From positions 62,001 to 126,000 of the forward strand of contig CAIXFN010000073.1 of NCBI GenBank assembly GCA_903918755.1: a stretch of 64,000 nucleotides of DNA. Direction: 5' to 3'. The notes under the pieces are model-generated. The model did no database searches and had not been told where the DNA came from. It saw nothing but the letters and a program-made list of their open reading frames with translations. The DNA comes from an uncultured Pedosphaera sp. (GTDB lineage: Bacteria; Verrucomicrobiota; Verrucomicrobiia; Limisphaerales; Pedosphaeraceae). Positions 36,263 to 45,320 of the stretch are shown here, in pieces. The number at the start of each line of letters is the position of its first letter. Positions within the stretch are counted from its first letter, which is position 1. Position numbers and translations under genes: made by a program.

Positions 36263-37023
36263 CGCAATTCAATCATGTGCCTACCGTGCTCATTTTCGGG
36301 GCCACCGGGGGAATTGGGTCGGCCTTGGCTCGTCAATTGGGCAAACTCGGCTATGGCATGACGCTGGTGGCCCATGGCAGTGATCGGCTTGACGCGCTGG
36401 CCGCTGAACTCCGAGTTCAGTCTTGTGCCCTCGATGCCGCTGATCCGGCTGCGGTTGAGGCCTGTTTCACCCAGGCCATGCACGAGCACGGCGGCATTGA
36501 CGGAGTCGTCAACTGTGTCGGGTCCCTGCTGCTCAAACCCTCCCACACCACCACGGATGACCAATGGCGTGCGGTTATGGCCGCGAACCTCGATTCGTCG
36601 TTCTACATTTTGCGCGCCGCCGCCAGCCGGATGATGCGCAATGGTGGCGGTTCGATTGTCCTATTGGCCTCCGCAGTGGCGCGGCACGGCATGATTAACC
36701 ACGACGCCATTGCCGCCGCCAAAGCCGGCATTGTTGGCCTCGCCCAATCCGCCGCCGCCACCTATGCGCGCCACAATGTCAGGGTTAATTGCGTGGCTCC
36801 CGGTCTCACCCGCACTCCGCTTACCACCTCGCTCACCAACAACCCGGGGGTCTTGAAAGCTTCCGCTGCGCTGCACCCGCTCGGGCGGATCGGGGAGCCC
36901 GATGAAGTGGCCAGCGCTATCCGGTGGTTTCTTGATCCGCAACAATCCTGGGTGACCGGCCAGGTTCTGGCGGTGGATGGCGGTCTCAGTACCGTCCAGG
37001 CCCGGGTGTCTTCAGGATCGTGA
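36259..37023 (+). CDS. SDR-family protein lacking the catalytic Tyr
   Basis: 254-residue Rossmann-fold protein. The nucleotide-binding motif GATGGIGSALA (about 14-24) and the C-terminal GRIGEPDEVASAIRWFL and GQVLAVDGG blocks are standard for FabG-like short-chain dehydrogenases. The catalytic Y-x-x-x-K is, however, changed: the segment reads NHDAIAAAKAG, with Ile at the Tyr position and the Lys kept. A similar IAAAKAG segment seems typical of an SDR subgroup, so this may be a distinct or non-redox subfamily. It is translationally coupled to the small membrane protein upstream. Confidence 0.85.
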   Translation: MTQFNHVPTVLIFGATGGIGSALARQLGKLGYGMTLVAHGSDRLDALAAELRVQSCALDAADPAAVEACFTQAMHEHGGIDGVVNCVGSLLLKPSHTTTDDQWRAVMAANLDSSFYILRAAASRMMRNGGGSIVLLASAVARHGMINHDAIAAAKAGIVGLAQSAAATYARHNVRVNCVAPGLTRTPLTTSLTNNPGVLKASAALHPLGRIGEPDEVASAIRWFLDPQQSWVTGQVLAVDGGLSTVQARVSSGS

Positions 37024-37096
37024 GTGGATCGAAGTTCTGCGCTTTCCCGTACTGCGCTTACCGGTGATCTGGGCGGTTTGGCGGTAAGCCGGCGCT

Positions 37097-37146
37097 CATT
37101 GATGTTCCGATGCTATCTTGACATCAATGGTGAATGAAAGCATCAT
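37097..37146 (+). promoter_or_regulatory. VapBC promoter/operator
   Basis: CATTGATGT (37097-37105) and ACATCAATG (37121-37129) form a perfect 9-bp inverted repeat with a 15-bp spacer. A -35 box TTGACA (37118-37123) overlaps the right arm, and 17 bp later CATCAT (37141-37146) is a fair -10. This fits autorepression by the VapBC complex. Confidence 0.55.
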
Positions 37147-37152
37147 TATGTC

Positions 37153-37380
37153 ATGAGAACGACACTGACTCTGGACGATGACATATTGGAATTGGCTGGT
37201 CATCAGGCCAAGCTGCGTGGCGTTTCACTAGGGAGGGCGGTATCAGATTTGCTGCGCCGCGGGCTGAATGCGTCTACGCCGGCCCAGCACAAGGATGGCC
37301 TCGTGGTTTTTCAGCTGCCGGCGGACTCGCCGAAAGTCACCACCGACGACGTGCGGCGGATTGAATCTGAGGGCGTATGA
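37153..37380 (+). CDS. VapB-type antitoxin
   Basis: 75-residue antitoxin. The N-terminus MRTTLTLDDDILELAGHQAKLRG is a ribbon-helix-helix DNA-binding motif, followed by GRAVSDLLRRGL. The C-terminal half (about 45-75) is the expected flexible toxin-neutralising tail. The stop overlaps the toxin start as ATGA. It should bind the inverted repeat directly upstream. Confidence 0.85.
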   Translation: MRTTLTLDDDILELAGHQAKLRGVSLGRAVSDLLRRGLNASTPAQHKDGLVVFQLPADSPKVTTDDVRRIESEGV

Positions 37381-37817
37381 AGGGCTACTTGCTCGATACC
37401 AACCTGCTCATTGCACTGTTCTGGCCCAGCCATGAGCGGCACGAACTGGCGGTGAAGTGGTTCACGCGTCATCGCGCGAAAGGCTGGGCGACGTGCCCCT
37501 TTACCCAGGCCGGTTTTGTCCGCATTGTCTCGAATCCCGCGTTCTCCCGTGATTCCGTCCAGCCGCGGGAAGCGATCCAGGTGCTTTCCGCCAACACTGC
37601 CGCCGCCGACCACGCCTTCTGGCCTGCTGAATTGTCGTTCGCCGAAGCAGTTGCCTACGCTGGTGTCCGGCTCCTGGGGCATCAACAGACGACGGATGCG
37701 TATCTGCTTGGCCTCGCGATCCGCCGGGGTGGCGTGCTGGCCACGTTGGACCAGCGTATCGCGGCGCTTATCGAACCCAAATCGATCGAACGTAAGTCCT
37801 TGGAAACGATTGGCTGA
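37377..37817 (+). CDS. VapC-type PIN-domain toxin
   Basis: 146-residue PIN-domain ribonuclease. The acidic site starts with LLDTNLLIALFWPSHERHELA (Asp7 and a downstream Glu), and the C-terminal acidic block is TTDAYLLGLAIRRGGVLATLDQ. This fits the toxin of a VapBC module that cleaves RNA when free of antitoxin. It ends 26 bases before the convergent kynureninase stop. Confidence 0.87.
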   Translation: MKGYLLDTNLLIALFWPSHERHELAVKWFTRHRAKGWATCPFTQAGFVRIVSNPAFSRDSVQPREAIQVLSANTAAADHAFWPAELSFAEAVAYAGVRLLGHQQTTDAYLLGLAIRRGGVLATLDQRIAALIEPKSIERKSLETIG

Positions 37818-37843
37818 CGTTGGCTGGATTCCGGCGAAACGTG

Positions 37844-39058
37844 TCAGGTTACCGCGAGTCGCTGGGAAAATCGCGGATCCCGCCATGCCTCCGTCGTGAT
37901 AATTTCCCGCAGGATTTCTCCGGCGCGCCACACATCCTCGTGGCTCAAATACAGTGGTGTCAATCCCATGCGGAGAATGTCCGGATCGCGGAAGTCCCCA
38001 ATCACGCCGCGGGCGATCAGCGCCTGGCAGATGGGATAGGCATTCGGGTGGCGAAAACTAATATGACTACCCCGTTCCATGGCGGCCCGGGGTGTGACGC
38101 ATTCGAGACCGAGTGAATCGCCCGCGGCGGCCAGTATTTCAAACAGCACTGCGCTCTTCGCCCAGACCGTCGGGCGATCAATCTCACGCCACAGGTCGAT
38201 GCCTGCCTCGAGTGCGGCCAGCGCGAGGATCGGCGGAGTGCCAGCCAGCCAGCGCGTGATCCCGGGCGCCGGTGTGTAGGCGTCGGCGAAGGCAAAGGGC
38301 GCGGTGTGCCCCATCCAGCCCGATAGCGGACTCGCTAACCGGGCTTGCCAGCGCGCGGCCACATAGAGGAAGGCGGGCGCCCCGGGGCCGCCGTTGAGAT
38401 ACTTGTAGGTGCAGCCGACGGCGAGGTCGGCCCCGGCCTCGTTCAAATCGACGGGGATTGCGCCCGTCGAATGGCTCAGGTCCCACAGGACCACCGCTCC
38501 CGCCGCATGGGCGGCAGCGGTCAGCGTCTTCAGGTCGAAGCGGGCGCCAGTCTTGTACTGGACCTGGGTGAGCAGCAGCACCGCGGTGTCGCCGTCCAGG
38601 GCTGTGGTGAGGTTGGCTCGCGGAACCGCCTTTAGCCTCGCTCCAGCAACACATCCCAAGGCGCCCTCCGCGATCTGCAAGTCCGTGGGGAAATTGCCCT
38701 GCTCGCTGACAATGGTTCGCCGTGTCGGATGAATCCGCAGCGCGGCCACCAGGAGCTTGAAAAGATTGACGGATGTCGAGTCGGCTACAATCACTTCACC
38801 GGGAGCGGCGCCAATGATGGGCGCAATCCTATCCCCGATGCGCTGAGGCGCCTCAATCCAGCCTTCGTTCCAGCTGCGGATCAGCCGGTTGCCCCACTGG
38901 CGGGTGACGGCGTCGTCCAGCACGTCGGCAGTGGCTCGGGGCAGGGCGCCAAGCGAATTGCCATCGAGATAGATTACGCCCGGCGGCAGCGCGAACCTTT
39001 GCTTCAGGGAAGCGAGGGGATCGGCTTCATCGAGGGCTCGGGTGTCGTCGCTGGTCAC
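37844..39058 (-). CDS. kynU: kynureninase
   Basis: 404-residue PLP enzyme that cleaves L-kynurenine to anthranilate and alanine. Characteristic blocks: YLDGNSLGALP (30-40), NFPTDLQIAEG (122-132), LWDLSHSTGAIPVDL and the PLP lysine Lys219 in YKYLNGGPGAPAFLYV. Length and order match KynU. The start overlaps the stop of the arylformamidase-like gene (ATGA at 39058-39055), giving the order formamidase-kynureninase. No tryptophan dioxygenase is in the window, so N-formylkynurenine would come from elsewhere. Confidence 0.92.
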   Translation of the reverse strand: MTSDDTRALDEADPLASLKQRFALPPGVIYLDGNSLGALPRATADVLDDAVTRQWGNRLIRSWNEGWIEAPQRIGDRIAPIIGAAPGEVIVADSTSVNLFKLLVAALRIHPTRRTIVSEQGNFPTDLQIAEGALGCVAGARLKAVPRANLTTALDGDTAVLLLTQVQYKTGARFDLKTLTAAAHAAGAVVLWDLSHSTGAIPVDLNEAGADLAVGCTYKYLNGGPGAPAFLYVAARWQARLASPLSGWMGHTAPFAFADAYTPAPGITRWLAGTPPILALAALEAGIDLWREIDRPTVWAKSAVLFEILAAAGDSLGLECVTPRAAMERGSHISFRHPNAYPICQALIARGVIGDFRDPDILRMGLTPLYLSHEDVWRAGEILREIITTEAWRDPRFSQRLAVT

Positions 39059-39939
39059 TTGACGAGCGCTTTCTTGATGAGCCGCTTGGCCTCGTGCCAG
39101 GCGGCGGACTCCGGGGCGATGAGTTCGACGTGGCCGGTGTCGGGAATGGTGTGGAGCACGACTTGATCCCCCTTCGCTTTGGCCTTGGCCACGTAATCGA
39201 TCCCCATCCGACCGGGGATGATCTTGTCCTCCCGACCATTCACCAGATCCTGCGCCACGCCCAGCGGGAAAAGGCGCGGAACCGAAGTGTCAACATAGGG
39301 ATCGGCGCGGTCCGTGCCGACCAGTTTTGTGACGACCTCGCAGCCGCAGCCATTGTCGGGGCTGGTCGCGGTCGCCTCCAGGTCCGGCAGCCCGCCGAGA
39401 CTGATGACATGACTAAGGGGCAGGGGATTGGCCGTGTGCAACGGGCTGGTCTTGGGCAGTTTCGGCCGGCCCGCGAGCCAAAGCGCCAGGTGGCCGCCCG
39501 CCGAATGACCGACGGCCACGATCTTCCGAGTGTCGAAATGATATTTGGCCGCCACCGTGGTGAGTTGATCGGTCGCCTTGGCCACGTCGGTGAATGTGCC
39601 GGGATATCCGCCGCCGGCGCGATCGACACCGCGATATTCGATGTTCCACACCGCGATGCCGTCCTGGCGAAGATCCTCGGCGATCCAGTCCATCAGGTGC
39701 CGGTTCGCGATGGCAGTCTGCCAGCAACCGCCATGCACCATTACGACGACGGGGAATTCGCCTTTTCCTTCCGGCACCCAAACATCCACTTTTTGTAGCG
39801 GATCGGTCCCGTAATCGATCGTGGTCGTCGGCTGCGGATGGGGGCGCTTGACCAGGTCCGGCCAGGTCAGAAGTTGGGCGTTGGCGGCAAGGGAAAGTGC
39901 AAACATGGGGAGCAAAATGGTAGCGGCGCGCACATCCAA
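39055..39939 (-). CDS. alpha/beta hydrolase, arylformamidase-like, with signal peptide
   Basis: 294-residue alpha/beta hydrolase. The oxyanion motif HGGCW (69-73) matches the HGGxW of kynurenine formamidases. The nucleophile elbow is GHSAGG (144-149, Ser146). Near the C-terminus, PDTGHVELIAP supplies the catalytic His. Coupling to kynureninase suggests hydrolysis of N-formylkynurenine. The N-terminus (ATILLPMFALSLAANAQ) looks like a signal peptide, so the enzyme may be periplasmic while kynureninase is cytoplasmic. Another esterase substrate cannot be excluded. Confidence 0.82.
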   Translation of the reverse strand: MDVRAATILLPMFALSLAANAQLLTWPDLVKRPHPQPTTTIDYGTDPLQKVDVWVPEGKGEFPVVVMVHGGCWQTAIANRHLMDWIAEDLRQDGIAVWNIEYRGVDRAGGGYPGTFTDVAKATDQLTTVAAKYHFDTRKIVAVGHSAGGHLALWLAGRPKLPKTSPLHTANPLPLSHVISLGGLPDLEATATSPDNGCGCEVVTKLVGTDRADPYVDTSVPRLFPLGVAQDLVNGREDKIIPGRMGIDYVAKAKAKGDQVVLHTIPDTGHVELIAPESAAWHEAKRLIKKALVK

Positions 39940-40083
39940 AGTTAATACCAGCGGGTTGCACCTTCAACCCGAATCCATCCACCAGCCAGGAGCCTCTGGC
40001 CTGAAACTGCCTTAATCACCCAATTAGCCAGTGCCGTCCAGAGGTTGCTTGAACCTCAACTATCGAGGGTGACCGACCAGGCA

Positions 40084-40115
40084 GATAAAAAATAAAATTG
40101 CCGCCCGGAGGCGGC
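40084..40115 (-). terminator. intrinsic terminator of the YHS gene
   Basis: Reading the minus strand: stem GCCGCC, loop TCCG, GGCGGC, immediately followed by AATTTTATTTTTTAT. This is a textbook Rho-independent terminator 60-90 bases after the YHS stop. Confidence 0.85.
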
Positions 40116-40175
40116 TGGCGAATCTGCGGACTGGGGAGCCGGAGTAATTCCCCCCCCCGGCGCCCCGCAGTTGGA

Positions 40176-40637
40176 TTACTTGCTGTGCTTGGCCACGAGT
40201 TCCGGCCAGTTTTTCTTCGCCTTGGCCGCATTGCCGTCGAAATCCGCGTTGAATTTTTTGAGGATGGCTTTGTTCAGGTTGAGGTAAAGCTTCCCGTTGC
40301 GCACCTGCCAGGTGCTGATGTCCACCGGGAACAGGGCCCCGACCGCCACTCCGTAAGCGCAGTAACCGCCGCATTGCGGTGCATATTTCTCGGGCGCCGC
40401 TTCAAACAGCTCCTTGTGCTCCTTGGTGGCGAAAATATACGTCGCACCTTGGTAGCTGACGGAAATCCCGGGATCGCCGTTGACCGGCTTTTTGTCGGTG
40501 AAAAAGGCGACAGTGTCGTAGCCGCCCACCGCGATGTTACTGGCGCCTGAGACGTTGACGAGTTCTGCCGCGGGGGCGGAAAGGGCCAGGGCGAGTGTGG
40601 TGAGGGTGAGGGCAATGAGGTTTTTAATAGTTTTCAT
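40176..40637 (-). CDS. exported YHS-domain protein
   Basis: 153-residue exported protein with a signal peptide (to about APAAE, residue 24). The mature protein contains a YHS-like domain: VGGYDTVAFFTDKKPV, then FATKEHKELFEAAPEKYAPQCGGYCAYGVA, with Cys residues in QCGGYC that may bind metal. This form (YHS domain with a GYDxVAYF start) is widespread, and its role is unknown. It is monocistronic, with its own terminator. Confidence 0.88.
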   Translation of the reverse strand: MKTIKNLIALTLTTLALALSAPAAELVNVSGASNIAVGGYDTVAFFTDKKPVNGDPGISVSYQGATYIFATKEHKELFEAAPEKYAPQCGGYCAYGVAVGALFPVDISTWQVRNGKLYLNLNKAILKKFNADFDGNAAKAKKNWPELVAKHSK

Positions 40638-40946
40638 GATTCGATGTTTTGTTGGTTTGTTTTCTTTGTCGCCTTTTTGGGGCTCGCCAATTGGATGTGG
40701 CGGCAGACTCCTTTCTTACCTTGCCCGGTGAGATTATTTGAGGACCGGCAAATCGATTCAATATCAAGCCGGAGCATCGCCGATATTTGTCGAGAAAAGA
40801 TGGAACACGGCCAAATCCGCGGCCGCATGGTAGCCGATCGGGAACGCCAGTTCCCCGTCCACAGGGAAGCTGGCGGGAATACGCAATTCTAACCTTACCT
40901 CTGGCCAAAATCGGCCGGGTCAGACCCAGAATCCCTAACCAGCGCG
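40638..40946. other. intergenic region upstream of the YHS gene
   Basis: 309 bases holding the leader of the YHS gene (T-rich on the + strand near 40650-40680) and the 3' end of the flavin monooxygenase operon. I see no gene, hairpin with T tract or repeat I can support. Confidence 0.4.
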
Positions 40947-41987
40947 TCAATGGCCATTGAGAACTTTCCGCAATCTTGGAGCTACCTTTGCCCCCAACAA
41001 CTCGATCGCCCGCAGCAACTTCGGGTGCGGCAAGGCCGCCACATCCATCTGAAAGCTGATGCGGGAAATCCCGCCCAGCGCCTCGCTGTGGTTCTGGATT
41101 TTCTCCGCGACTTCATCCGGGTTGCCGACGAGTAAGGCCCCGTGCGGTCCGATCAATGCATCAAAATGAGACCGCGTGACGGGAGGCCAGCCGCGTTCCT
41201 TGCCCACCTTGGTGAAAGCCTGGGCATAACCGGGAAAGAAATCGTCCACCGCTTCCTTGGTCGTCGCCGCCACATAACCCAGCGCATGCACCCCGACTTT
41301 GAGTTGCTCCGGTTTGAAGCCAGCGCGTTTGCCCGTCTCCCGATAGATCTCCACGAGCGGGCGGAAACGTCGCGTCTCCCCGCCGATGATCGCAACCATG
41401 AGTGGCAGTCCCAAAGCACCCGCCCGGGCAAACGATTCGAGGGTCCCACCCACGCCGAGCCAGATGGGCAGCGGGGTTTGCAACGGACGCGGATATACCC
41501 CTTGCCCGGTCAATGGCGCCCGGTGTTTGCCCGACCAGTTCACCCGCTCGTTGGCCCGGATATTCAGCAGCAGTTCCAGTTTCTCCGCGAAGAGCGAATC
41601 GTAATCTTCCAACTGCAAGCCAAATAAGGGGAATGACTCAATGAACGAGCCGCGCCCGACCACCATTTCCGCGCGCCCTTGCGAAAGCAGATCCAGCGTG
41701 GCTAATTCCTGAAACACCCGCACCGGGTCCGCAGCGCTGAGCACCGTTACCGCGCTGGTGAGTCGGATGCGTTGGGTGCGCGTGGCGGCGGCGGCAAGAA
41801 TCACCGGGGGCGCGGAGTCGAGGAAATCCTGCCGATGGTGCTCACCGATGCCGAAGACGTCGAGCCCGGCTTGCTCGGCGTGTTCGATCCGGTCCACCAG
41901 TTGGCGCAGCGCGACTGAAGCAGTGTCCGGAACCCTCGCCGCACCCGGGGTGAAGGCGGTGGCAAAACTGTCGATGCCCACTTGCAT
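40947..41987 (-). CDS. LLM-class flavin-dependent monooxygenase (luciferase-like)
   Basis: 346-residue luciferase-like oxidoreductase, expected to use FMNH2 and oxygen. A TTG at 42044 extends the frame into the upstream gene; ATG 41987 (MQVGIDSFATAF) is preferred. Family blocks: AGLDVFGIGEHHRQDFLDSAPPV, RLTSAVTVLSAADPVRVFQE and GRAEMVVGRGSFIESFPLFG. It is the last gene of the nine-gene minus-strand run and starts 41 bases after the amidohydrolase stop. The substrate is unknown. Confidence 0.9.
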   Translation of the reverse strand: MQVGIDSFATAFTPGAARVPDTASVALRQLVDRIEHAEQAGLDVFGIGEHHRQDFLDSAPPVILAAAATRTQRIRLTSAVTVLSAADPVRVFQELATLDLLSQGRAEMVVGRGSFIESFPLFGLQLEDYDSLFAEKLELLLNIRANERVNWSGKHRAPLTGQGVYPRPLQTPLPIWLGVGGTLESFARAGALGLPLMVAIIGGETRRFRPLVEIYRETGKRAGFKPEQLKVGVHALGYVAATTKEAVDDFFPGYAQAFTKVGKERGWPPVTRSHFDALIGPHGALLVGNPDEVAEKIQNHSEALGGISRISFQMDVAALPHPKLLRAIELLGAKVAPRLRKVLNGH

Positions 41988-42028
41988 TGCTGATGTGGTT
42001 GGCTCGTTCAAAGGCTCGTCCACTTTAA

Positions 42029-43903
42029 TTAGAACGCAAAACAATCACAGCCCAATCCAAAAAATTCCGCGTAGCGCTGGCGCGCGGCTTCGATGCCCAC
42101 CAGCAGTTGGTGCGCGGAGTGGTGGCAGCCTTGCTGGCATTCCTTTGAGTGTTGATGCCCGGGCGCCGGGACGCCGGCGCGGGCGGCTTTGCGAATGTCG
42201 AGCGGCGCCCCGTAACCGCCAAAGACTTTGACGGGCGACCATTCCGGGAGGACGGGAACCGCCGGCGGAGCGTGCGCCGTGAATTCATCCGTCGCGTGGA
42301 CGATCTTCCCGCCAACGATCGTGAGCACGGACTCAATGCTCTTGATTTGCTCTTCCGGCACGGAAAAGTAATCGTCGGTAAGCGCCACCAGGTCAGCCAG
42401 TTGGCCGGGAGCAAGACCACCCTTTTTGCCGTATTCACTCGAAAACCAACTACTGCCCTGGGTGTAGAGCCGCAGTGCTTCCTCGCGACTCAGGCAATTC
42501 TTGTCTGGATACATGGCCACGCCGCCAACGGTTTTACCCGTCGTGAGCCAGTAGAGCGAGACCCACGGATTGTAACTGGCCACCCGGGTTGCGTCGGTGC
42601 CGGCGCCGACGGGAATGCCAAATTCCAACATTTTTCTCACCGGGGGTGTGCGCTCCACCGCCGCCTTGCCATAGCGCTCCATGAAGTATTCGCCTTGGAA
42701 CGCCATGCGATGCTGGACCGCGATCCCACCGCCAAGAGCCTTCACGCGCGCGAGATTTTTGTCAGAGATGGTCTCGCAGTGATCGAAGAACCAGTTCAGT
42801 CCCGTGAACGGAACGTCGCGATTCACTTCTTCAAACACATTCAGGAAGCGCGTGATGCTTTCATCGTAGGTCGCGTGCAATCGAAAAGGCCATCGGTTAG
42901 CGGCGAGCAGCGTGACGACGGTCATGAGATCGGTTTCGAGGGAGGAATTCAGATCCGGGCGAGGTTCCAGGAAATCCTCAAAATCCGCCGCGGAGAAAAC
43001 GAGCATTTCGCCCGCGCCATTGCAACGGTAGAAATCGTCGCCTTTACCCGGCCCGGTCATCTTGAGCCAGCGGGTGAAGTCTTCCATCTCCTGTTTCGGT
43101 TTTTGCGTGAACAGATTGTAAGCGATGCGGAGCGTCATCTCGCCGCGCTTGTGCAGTTCGTCGATGATCGCGTAATCCTCGGGATAATTTTGGAAACCAC
43201 CTCCCGCATCAATGATGCTGGTCAAACCGAGGCGGTTCAACTCGCGCATAAAATGACGCGTGGAATTCAGTTGGTGCTCCGGTGGCAGTTTCGGCCCCTT
43301 GGCCAGCGTGGCGTACAGCAGGTTCGCGTTCGGGCGGGCCAGGAGCAGGCCGGTGGGATTGCCGCGATGATCCCGCTGGATTTCGCCGCCCGGCGGATTG
43401 GCCGTTTCCTTGGTATAGCCCACGGCGCGCAGCGCTGCCCGATTCAGCAAAGCGCGGCAATAGAGATGCAGGATGAAAACCGGTGTCTCGGGCGCGGCGG
43501 CATTGATTTCTTCGAGCGTCGGCATCCGCCGCTCGGCGAATTGAAACTCGCTCCATCCGCCCACGACTCGCACCCACTGGCCCGGCGGGGTGCGTTGCGC
43601 CTGTTCCCGCAGCATTCGCAGTGCGTCCGCGAGCGATGGCACGCCGTCCCAACGTAGCTCCATGTTGTAATTCAATCCGCCGCGAATGACGTGCAAGTGC
43701 GAGTCGTTCAGCCCCGGAATGACGCGGCGGCCTTGGAGGTCGATCACCCGCGTGTGGGGCCCGCGTTCATAAACCTCCGCATCATCCACCCCGATGATCC
43801 CGCCGTCCTTGATGGCGAGGTTGGTGGCTGCCGGATGGCTCCGTTCCAGCGTGGTAATACGGCCGTTGAGGAGAATGAGGTCGGGTATCGTTCGGGCCTT
43901 CAT
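42029..43903 (-). CDS. YtcJ-like amidohydrolase (amidohydrolase 3 family)
   Basis: 624-residue metal-dependent hydrolase. The metal motif HLH occurs in PGLNDSHLHVIRGG (about residues 65-78). The C-terminal Asp region appears as GAGTDATRVASYNPW. The family starts with a small beta-sandwich domain (ILLNGRITTLE) and ends with VALTDDYFSVPEEQI, as in YtcJ/exoenzyme-regulatory AepA homologues. A C-terminal extension of about 60 residues carries several His and Cys (PGHQHSKECQQGCHHSAHQ) and may bind a metal. No signal peptide is visible. It lies 26 bases after the porin. Confidence 0.86.
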   Translation of the reverse strand: MKARTIPDLILLNGRITTLERSHPAATNLAIKDGGIIGVDDAEVYERGPHTRVIDLQGRRVIPGLNDSHLHVIRGGLNYNMELRWDGVPSLADALRMLREQAQRTPPGQWVRVVGGWSEFQFAERRMPTLEEINAAAPETPVFILHLYCRALLNRAALRAVGYTKETANPPGGEIQRDHRGNPTGLLLARPNANLLYATLAKGPKLPPEHQLNSTRHFMRELNRLGLTSIIDAGGGFQNYPEDYAIIDELHKRGEMTLRIAYNLFTQKPKQEMEDFTRWLKMTGPGKGDDFYRCNGAGEMLVFSAADFEDFLEPRPDLNSSLETDLMTVVTLLAANRWPFRLHATYDESITRFLNVFEEVNRDVPFTGLNWFFDHCETISDKNLARVKALGGGIAVQHRMAFQGEYFMERYGKAAVERTPPVRKMLEFGIPVGAGTDATRVASYNPWVSLYWLTTGKTVGGVAMYPDKNCLSREEALRLYTQGSSWFSSEYGKKGGLAPGQLADLVALTDDYFSVPEEQIKSIESVLTIVGGKIVHATDEFTAHAPPAVPVLPEWSPVKVFGGYGAPLDIRKAARAGVPAPGHQHSKECQQGCHHSAHQLLVGIEAARQRYAEFFGLGCDCFAF

Positions 43904-43929
43904 TGTTTGAGCTTTGAGGCTTTGGGGGC

Positions 43930-45318
43930 TTAAAAGCGGTAGGAGATCCAGCTGGAAAAGTAGTTAACATCCTTGGCGGGCGGATTTTCCCGCAGGAAAT
44001 CACCGGCAAAGAAGTGCGCGTAGTTGGCGACCCAGGTCAAATGCCGGCCGAAGCGCCACTCGATCTGCCCTGTGGTCTGCGCGCCGACGTAGTTTGATCC
44101 GCCGCTTAAGCCGGGCCGCACCACACTCTGACCAATGTTATAAATCCCATCCCTGGTGCTCTCGCGCCAGAAAAGATCCAGGTCGGCGTTCAGCGTGATC
44201 TGATGGGTCGGGTGCAATTCGAGTCCGGGGTGGACATCGATGTGATTCTGCGGCCCGATCAGCCCGGTCTCCGCAAAATATCCGCCTTTCGGAAAGAGCG
44301 GGTTGAACGTCTGTAGATCGCGATCATGGGGATCGCGGTCCCCACTGGTTACATCCGCCTTGAATCCTAAACGTGGGGTCCAGGGCGTCCGGTTGAACGT
44401 AAAACCCGTGTCGCTGGCCGCTGTCCAGGCAGCAATGTGGCCCGCGCCAAACTCGCCGAATTGATACACGAACTCGAAATTCCAATCCCACCCCGAGTTC
44501 TTCCCCCAGATCCTTGTGCCAATCGTGTGGCGCCGCTCGCGGGCTGTGCTTTGGGCAAAGGTGGCGGAATCACGATCCAAACCGAAATAATAGAAATCCA
44601 CCTTTCCCCCGGGCACGAAAGACAGGGAGGCGACACCATACATACCCCAGAACTTGGTCCCTGGATCAGGGTCGTCGTCAAACACCCCGGGCTTCAAGCG
44701 AACCGGGCGGGTCACGAAGGCATCGAGTTGCCACCCTTCATAAAGCAGCGTTGCCCGCGCGCCATCAAACGTGCGCCGTAAATTCGGTGAATCACGGATC
44801 GAGACGAGGCGCTGGGACCCGAAAGCCAATTCCTGACGGCCGCTTCTTAATGTTAACGAGGCCTGCTCCGCCAGCGGAACTCGGAGGTCCGCAAAAAGCT
44901 GATGCACATCGAAAACATCGCGATCGGTGGGGCGGGCGCCGCCGTTGCGTCCGGCTTCCAGGCCGCTTTGAAATTCAGTGAAAATCCGGAACCAGGAGCC
45001 AAAATGGGCATCGCCATGCACGAGGAATCGTTGCAGCAAATAGCCATTGTTATCTTGTGGTCCCGCGCCCCAGTTCGAATGGTCGAAATATTCGAATCGT
45101 TCCCGCGCCTCACCGCCGAGGGTGAGCCACGCGGAAGCCTTGGCGTTGAGGGGGATAAATTTGATCGCTTCCAAACAATTTGTCCGCGACGAAGCTTCGC
45201 GCAAGGCCGACCAGTCTTCGTCCTGGGGGGAAAGTCTGAAGGCTGGAACTTCTTCCGCGCATGCTCCCAGACTCACCGTGGCGAGCAGGGTTGTGGCAAT
45301 GATTCGTAACGGATGCAT
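43930..45318 (-). CDS. alginate-export-type outer-membrane porin
   Basis: 462-residue outer-membrane beta-barrel protein. The frame runs up to 45663, but ATG 45318 starts the signal peptide (MHPLRIIATTLLATVSLGA). The body shows LTLGGEARERFEYFDHSNWG and alternating amphipathic strands. It ends ...NYFSSWISYRF, with the C-terminal Phe expected for barrel assembly. The Alginate_exp fold forms uptake or export channels for anionic or other small molecules. It lies between DUF1275 (gap of two bases) and the amidohydrolase, so it may admit the substrate of the operon. Confidence 0.85.
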   Translation of the reverse strand: MHPLRIIATTLLATVSLGACAEEVPAFRLSPQDEDWSALREASSRTNCLEAIKFIPLNAKASAWLTLGGEARERFEYFDHSNWGAGPQDNNGYLLQRFLVHGDAHFGSWFRIFTEFQSGLEAGRNGGARPTDRDVFDVHQLFADLRVPLAEQASLTLRSGRQELAFGSQRLVSIRDSPNLRRTFDGARATLLYEGWQLDAFVTRPVRLKPGVFDDDPDPGTKFWGMYGVASLSFVPGGKVDFYYFGLDRDSATFAQSTARERRHTIGTRIWGKNSGWDWNFEFVYQFGEFGAGHIAAWTAASDTGFTFNRTPWTPRLGFKADVTSGDRDPHDRDLQTFNPLFPKGGYFAETGLIGPQNHIDVHPGLELHPTHQITLNADLDLFWRESTRDGIYNIGQSVVRPGLSGGSNYVGAQTTGQIEWRFGRHLTWVANYAHFFAGDFLRENPPAKDVNYFSSWISYRF

Positions 45319-45320
45319 CT

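Noticed and set aside
42149-43657. 502-codon + strand frame opposite the amidohydrolase
   Set aside because: Shadow frame; the minus-strand gene has clear metal-binding motifs.
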